Below, in pieces: positions 61,845 through 64,000 of a stretch of 64,000 nucleotides of DNA. The DNA is from Nonomuraea typhae (lineage in GTDB: Bacteria > Actinomycetota > Actinomycetes > Streptosporangiales > Streptosporangiaceae), in the NCBI RefSeq assembly GCF_009760925.1, contig NZ_VRLV01000013.1, positions 1 to 64,000 on the forward strand, written 5' to 3'. Each line of letters starts with the position of its first letter. Position 1 is the first letter of the stretch. The notes under the pieces were generated by a model. That model worked only from the letters and a program-made list of their open reading frames with translations, had not been told where the DNA came from and did not search any database. A program made the position numbers and the translations under genes.

Positions 61845-62459
61845 TCAGGGGACGAGGATGGCCGCCACCACGAGGGCCAGGCAGACGCCGATCACCACGA
61901 GGGAGTCGACCGCCCACGTGATGGTCGCCGGGCCCGCCTCCTCCTTGCGGCGGCGGGCCGTCTCGGCGCGCTCGGTGATCTGGTCCCCGACCCAGTCGGC
62001 GTGGGTCTTGCCGGCGAACGCCTGCTGCGCCGACTGCTCGGCCTTGGTCAGCGCAGGTTGGGTGCGGAAGCGGCCCTGCCGCGGGGTCGCCATCCCGCGG
62101 CCCTGCGCCTTGGCCCGCTCGCGGGCGGTGGCGGTGGGCGTCCACAGCCGCACCGACTGCTCGCCCTCGCCATAGCCGACGGTGATCGCGTGGGAGACGG
62201 TCACGTCCCCCACCGACGCCCACGGCAGGACGGTCGTGCGGAACGGGTTGCGCACGGTCAGCGCCGCCTCCTCCACCACCGTGGCCGGGCGCAGCGCGAT
62301 CACGTAGACCATCGCGGTCAGCACGCCGAGCACCGCCCCTGCCACCATGGACGGCTTGCCGGAGTAGCGGACGATCAGATCGACGGTGTTGGCGGCCACG
62401 AAGGCCACCCACACCCACCCCAGCACGAACGCGAACTTGGAGCGGAAGACCTGTCTCAT
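61845..62459 (-). CDS. PH-domain-like membrane protein
   Basis: The product has 204 aa. Two membrane helices (about 12-30 and 38-57) are followed by a PH-like beta-domain (TVRNPFRTTVLPWASVGDVTV...VRLWTP), a charged helical stretch and a third membrane helix near the C-terminus (about 180-203). The ATG at 62459 overlaps the stop of adenosine deaminase (ATGA). The family is a common actinobacterial small PH-like membrane protein of unknown role. Confidence 0.78.
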   Translation of the reverse strand: MRQVFRSKFAFVLGWVWVAFVAANTVDLIVRYSGKPSMVAGAVLGVLTAMVYVIALRPATVVEEAALTVRNPFRTTVLPWASVGDVTVSHAITVGYGEGEQSVRLWTPTATARERAKAQGRGMATPRQGRFRTQPALTKAEQSAQQAFAGKTHADWVGDQITERAETARRRKEEAGPATITWAVDSLVVIGVCLALVVAAILVP

Positions 62460-63535
62460 GACTGCCACTTGAGCTGCGCGAACCCCGGCTTGATCACGCC
62501 GTTGATGAGCGCCAGGCGCTCGTCGAAGGGGATGAACGCCGACTTCATCGCGTTCACCGCGAACCACTGCAGGTCATCCCAGCCGTAGCCGAACGCCTCG
62601 ACCAGCTTGGCGAACTCCTCCGACACGCTGGTGCGGCTCATCAGCCGGTTGTCGGTGTTGACCGTGACCCGGAAGTGCAGGCGGCGCAGCAGCCCGATCG
62701 GGTGCTCGGCGATGGAGGCCGCGGCTCCGGTCTGCAGGTTGGAGGTCGGGCACATCTCCAGCGGGATGCGCTTGTCGCGCACGTAGGCGGCCAGGCGGCC
62801 CAGCTTCGCCGTACCGTCGTCGGCGACGGTGATGTCGTCGATGATGCGCACGCCGTGGCCGAGCCGGTCGGCGCCGCACCACTGGATCGCCTGCCAGATC
62901 GACGGCAGCCCGAACGCCTCGCCGGCGTGGATGGTGAAGTGCGCGTTCTCGCGCTGGAGGTACTCGAAGGCGTCCAGGTGACGCGTGGGCGGGTACCCGG
63001 CCTCGGCGCCGGCGATGTCGAAGCCGACCACGCCGACGTCGCGGTAGCGCACGGCCAGCTCGGCGATCTCCATCGAGCGGGCCTGGTGCCGCATCGCGGT
63101 CAGCAGCGTGCCGACCTTGATGCCGCGACCCTCCGAGCCCTGGCGGAAGCCCTCCAGCACCGCCTCGACGACCTGGTCGAGGCTGAGGCCGGTGGTGGTG
63201 TGCTGCTCGGGGGCGTAGCGCACCTCGGCGTAGACGACGCCGTCGGCGGCGAGGTCCTCGGCGCACTCGGCCGCCACGCGCACCAGCGCCTCGCGGTTCT
63301 GCATGACGCCGACCGTGTGGTCGAACGTCTCCAGATAGCGCACGAGCGACCCGGAGTCCGACGCCTCCTGGAACCATTGGCGCAGGTTGCCGGGGTCGTT
63401 GGTGGGCAGCCGGTCATAGCCCGACTCATGGGCCAGATCGACGATCGTCTCGGCGCGCAGGCCGCCGTCGAGATGGTCGTGGAGCAGGACCTTCGGTGCG
63501 CGCCTGATCTCGTCCAGGGTCGGCTGCGTACTCAT
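62456..63535 (-). CDS. add: Adenosine deaminase
   Basis: The 359-aa product has the zinc site HDHLDG (two His), HAGEAFG, RLGHG (catalytic His), and NTDN in place of NTDDP near 297. It converts adenosine to inosine, the substrate of the PNP at 50302. The ATG at 63535 is probably leaderless (6 nt behind TATGAT). It belongs to the same conserved neighbourhood as lpdA, deoD and pmmB. Confidence 0.93.
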   Translation of the reverse strand: MSTQPTLDEIRRAPKVLLHDHLDGGLRAETIVDLAHESGYDRLPTNDPGNLRQWFQEASDSGSLVRYLETFDHTVGVMQNREALVRVAAECAEDLAADGVVYAEVRYAPEQHTTTGLSLDQVVEAVLEGFRQGSEGRGIKVGTLLTAMRHQARSMEIAELAVRYRDVGVVGFDIAGAEAGYPPTRHLDAFEYLQRENAHFTIHAGEAFGLPSIWQAIQWCGADRLGHGVRIIDDITVADDGTAKLGRLAAYVRDKRIPLEMCPTSNLQTGAAASIAEHPIGLLRRLHFRVTVNTDNRLMSRTSVSEEFAKLVEAFGYGWDDLQWFAVNAMKSAFIPFDERLALINGVIKPGFAQLKWQS

Positions 63536-63541
63536 CTCGCC

Positions 63542-63549
63542 ATCATAAT
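63542..63549. promoter_or_regulatory. Overlapping divergent leaderless -10 elements
   Basis: The octamer 63542-63549 contains TATGAT on the minus strand (6 nt before the add ATG) and CATAAT on the plus strand (8 nt before the ATG at 63558). The two -10 hexamers overlap by 4 bp, so RNA polymerases cannot occupy both at once. Confidence 0.55.
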
Positions 63550-63557
63550 GTGCCTAC

Positions 63558-64000
63558 ATGGCCATCCTCATCGGACGCGAACACCCTGCCGCGATTCTCC
63601 GCGCCGAGGTCGACCGCGCGTCGACCAGCCACGGTTCCCTCGTGCTGGTCACGGGTGAGGCGGGCGTCGGCAAGAGCGCGCTGGTGTCCGATGCGGCCGG
63701 GCGGGCGGTGACCGCGGGGGCGCGGGTGCTCAGCGCCGCCTGCTGGGAGGGCGAGGGCGCGCCGGGGTACTGGCCGTGGGTCCAGGTCGTGCGCAGGCTG
63801 CGGCCCGACGCCGACGTCTTCGCGGGCGCGCGCACCCCTTTCGAGCTGTACGACGCGGTCACGGCGTTGCTGGTCGAGGGCTCGCGGGAGCAGCCTCTGG
63901 TCGTCGTGCTGGAGGACCTGCACTGGGCGGACGCCGGTTCGCTCAAGCTGCTGGAGTTCGTGGCCCGGCACGCCTGGTTCGAGCGGCTGCTGGTGATCGG
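63558..64000 (+). CDS. AAA-ATPase regulator, N-terminal part (LuxR/LAL or cyclase type), cut by the window edge
   Basis: The reading frame is open to the end of the window (147 codons). It has a Walker A GEAGVGKSAL at about 34-43 and Walker B VVVLEDLHWAD at about 118-128. An N-terminal IGREH start and this ATPase are typical of large LuxR-type (LAL) regulators, adenylate-cyclase-linked ATPases and the BREX-like AAA proteins. The C-terminal output domain is outside, so the class is undecided. Confidence 0.8.
   Translation, partial: MAILIGREHPAAILRAEVDRASTSHGSLVLVTGEAGVGKSALVSDAAGRAVTAGARVLSAACWEGEGAPGYWPWVQVVRRLRPDADVFAGARTPFELYDAVTALLVEGSREQPLVVVLEDLHWADAGSLKLLEFVARHAWFERLLVI

Noticed and set aside
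1..64000. Integrated phage or conjugative element
   Set aside because: No integrase, relaxase, att-like repeats or tRNA edge seen; the EccC ATPase is a T7SS motor and not a Tra protein.

Overview
The window is one continuous stretch of very GC-rich DNA with third-position GC bias, frequent GTG/TTG starts, 4-nt overlapping starts and stops, and several start codons 6-8 nt behind a -10 hexamer (leaderless genes). Together with a mycobacterial-type ESX secretion apparatus and a gene block like the lpdA-deoD-pmmB-add neighbourhood of Mycobacterium tuberculosis, this points to a filamentous actinobacterium. Streptosporangiaceae (for example Nonomuraea-like) is my best guess, made from gene content only. 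No integrase, transposase, rRNA, tRNA or CRISPR array was seen.

Region 1 (about 0.5-40 kb) is a type VII secretion (T7SS/ESX) island. Core parts are EccB (4.2 kb), EccD (29.1 kb), the three-ATPase motor EccC (30.6 kb), the mycosin protease MycP (38.4 kb) and an EsxA-like WXG100 protein (39.6 kb). EccE and EccA were not found. Around them lie duplicated accessory cassettes: three YbaB/EbfC-like proteins, three membrane proteins with a WXG-like helical segment, two pairs of small helical protein plus Pro/Gly-rich secreted-type protein, a third Pro-rich protein with the same C-terminal tail, two further WXG100 proteins, a WXG100-lytic transglycosylase fusion, SseB, and a kinase-like receptor that appears to lack the catalytic HRD aspartate. 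The centrepiece is a 4,454-codon gene (8.3-21.6 kb). Its N-terminus is WXG100-like. It continues with a Pro/Gln linker, a duplicated HExxD domain, a long Ala-rich helical zone, about six repeats of a helix plus Ser/Gly-rich beta-hairpin module, and a C-terminal third of kinase-fold-like and ART-like modules. A 163-aa gene overlaps its stop and is a candidate immunity protein or chaperone.

Region 2 (40-53 kb) is conserved housekeeping: a short-chain dehydrogenase, a biotin-dependent carboxylase alpha chain, a TPM-like secreted membrane protein, an LpdA-like flavoprotein, a gamma-glutamylcyclotransferase-like protein, an MHS-family transporter divergent from a double AsnC/Lrp regulator, an M20 peptidase, purine nucleoside phosphorylase and a phosphohexomutase/pentomutase. 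Adenosine deaminase at 62.5 kb belongs functionally with the last two in purine nucleoside salvage.

Region 3 (52.7-64 kb) holds a MerR-ECF sigma-GyrI operon, an FG-GAP lipoprotein, a hemin/iron ABC importer pair (permease and lipoprotein, no ATPase in the window) behind a strong IdeR/DtxR-type iron box, a TetR-acyl-CoA synthetase-enoyl-CoA hydratase operon behind paired operators, a tandem array of AAACGTTT-containing 20-bp repeats, a PH-like membrane protein, adenosine deaminase, and the start of an AAA-ATPase regulator cut by the window edge. Short tandem repeats (16-30 bp) are unusually dense, especially at the left edge.
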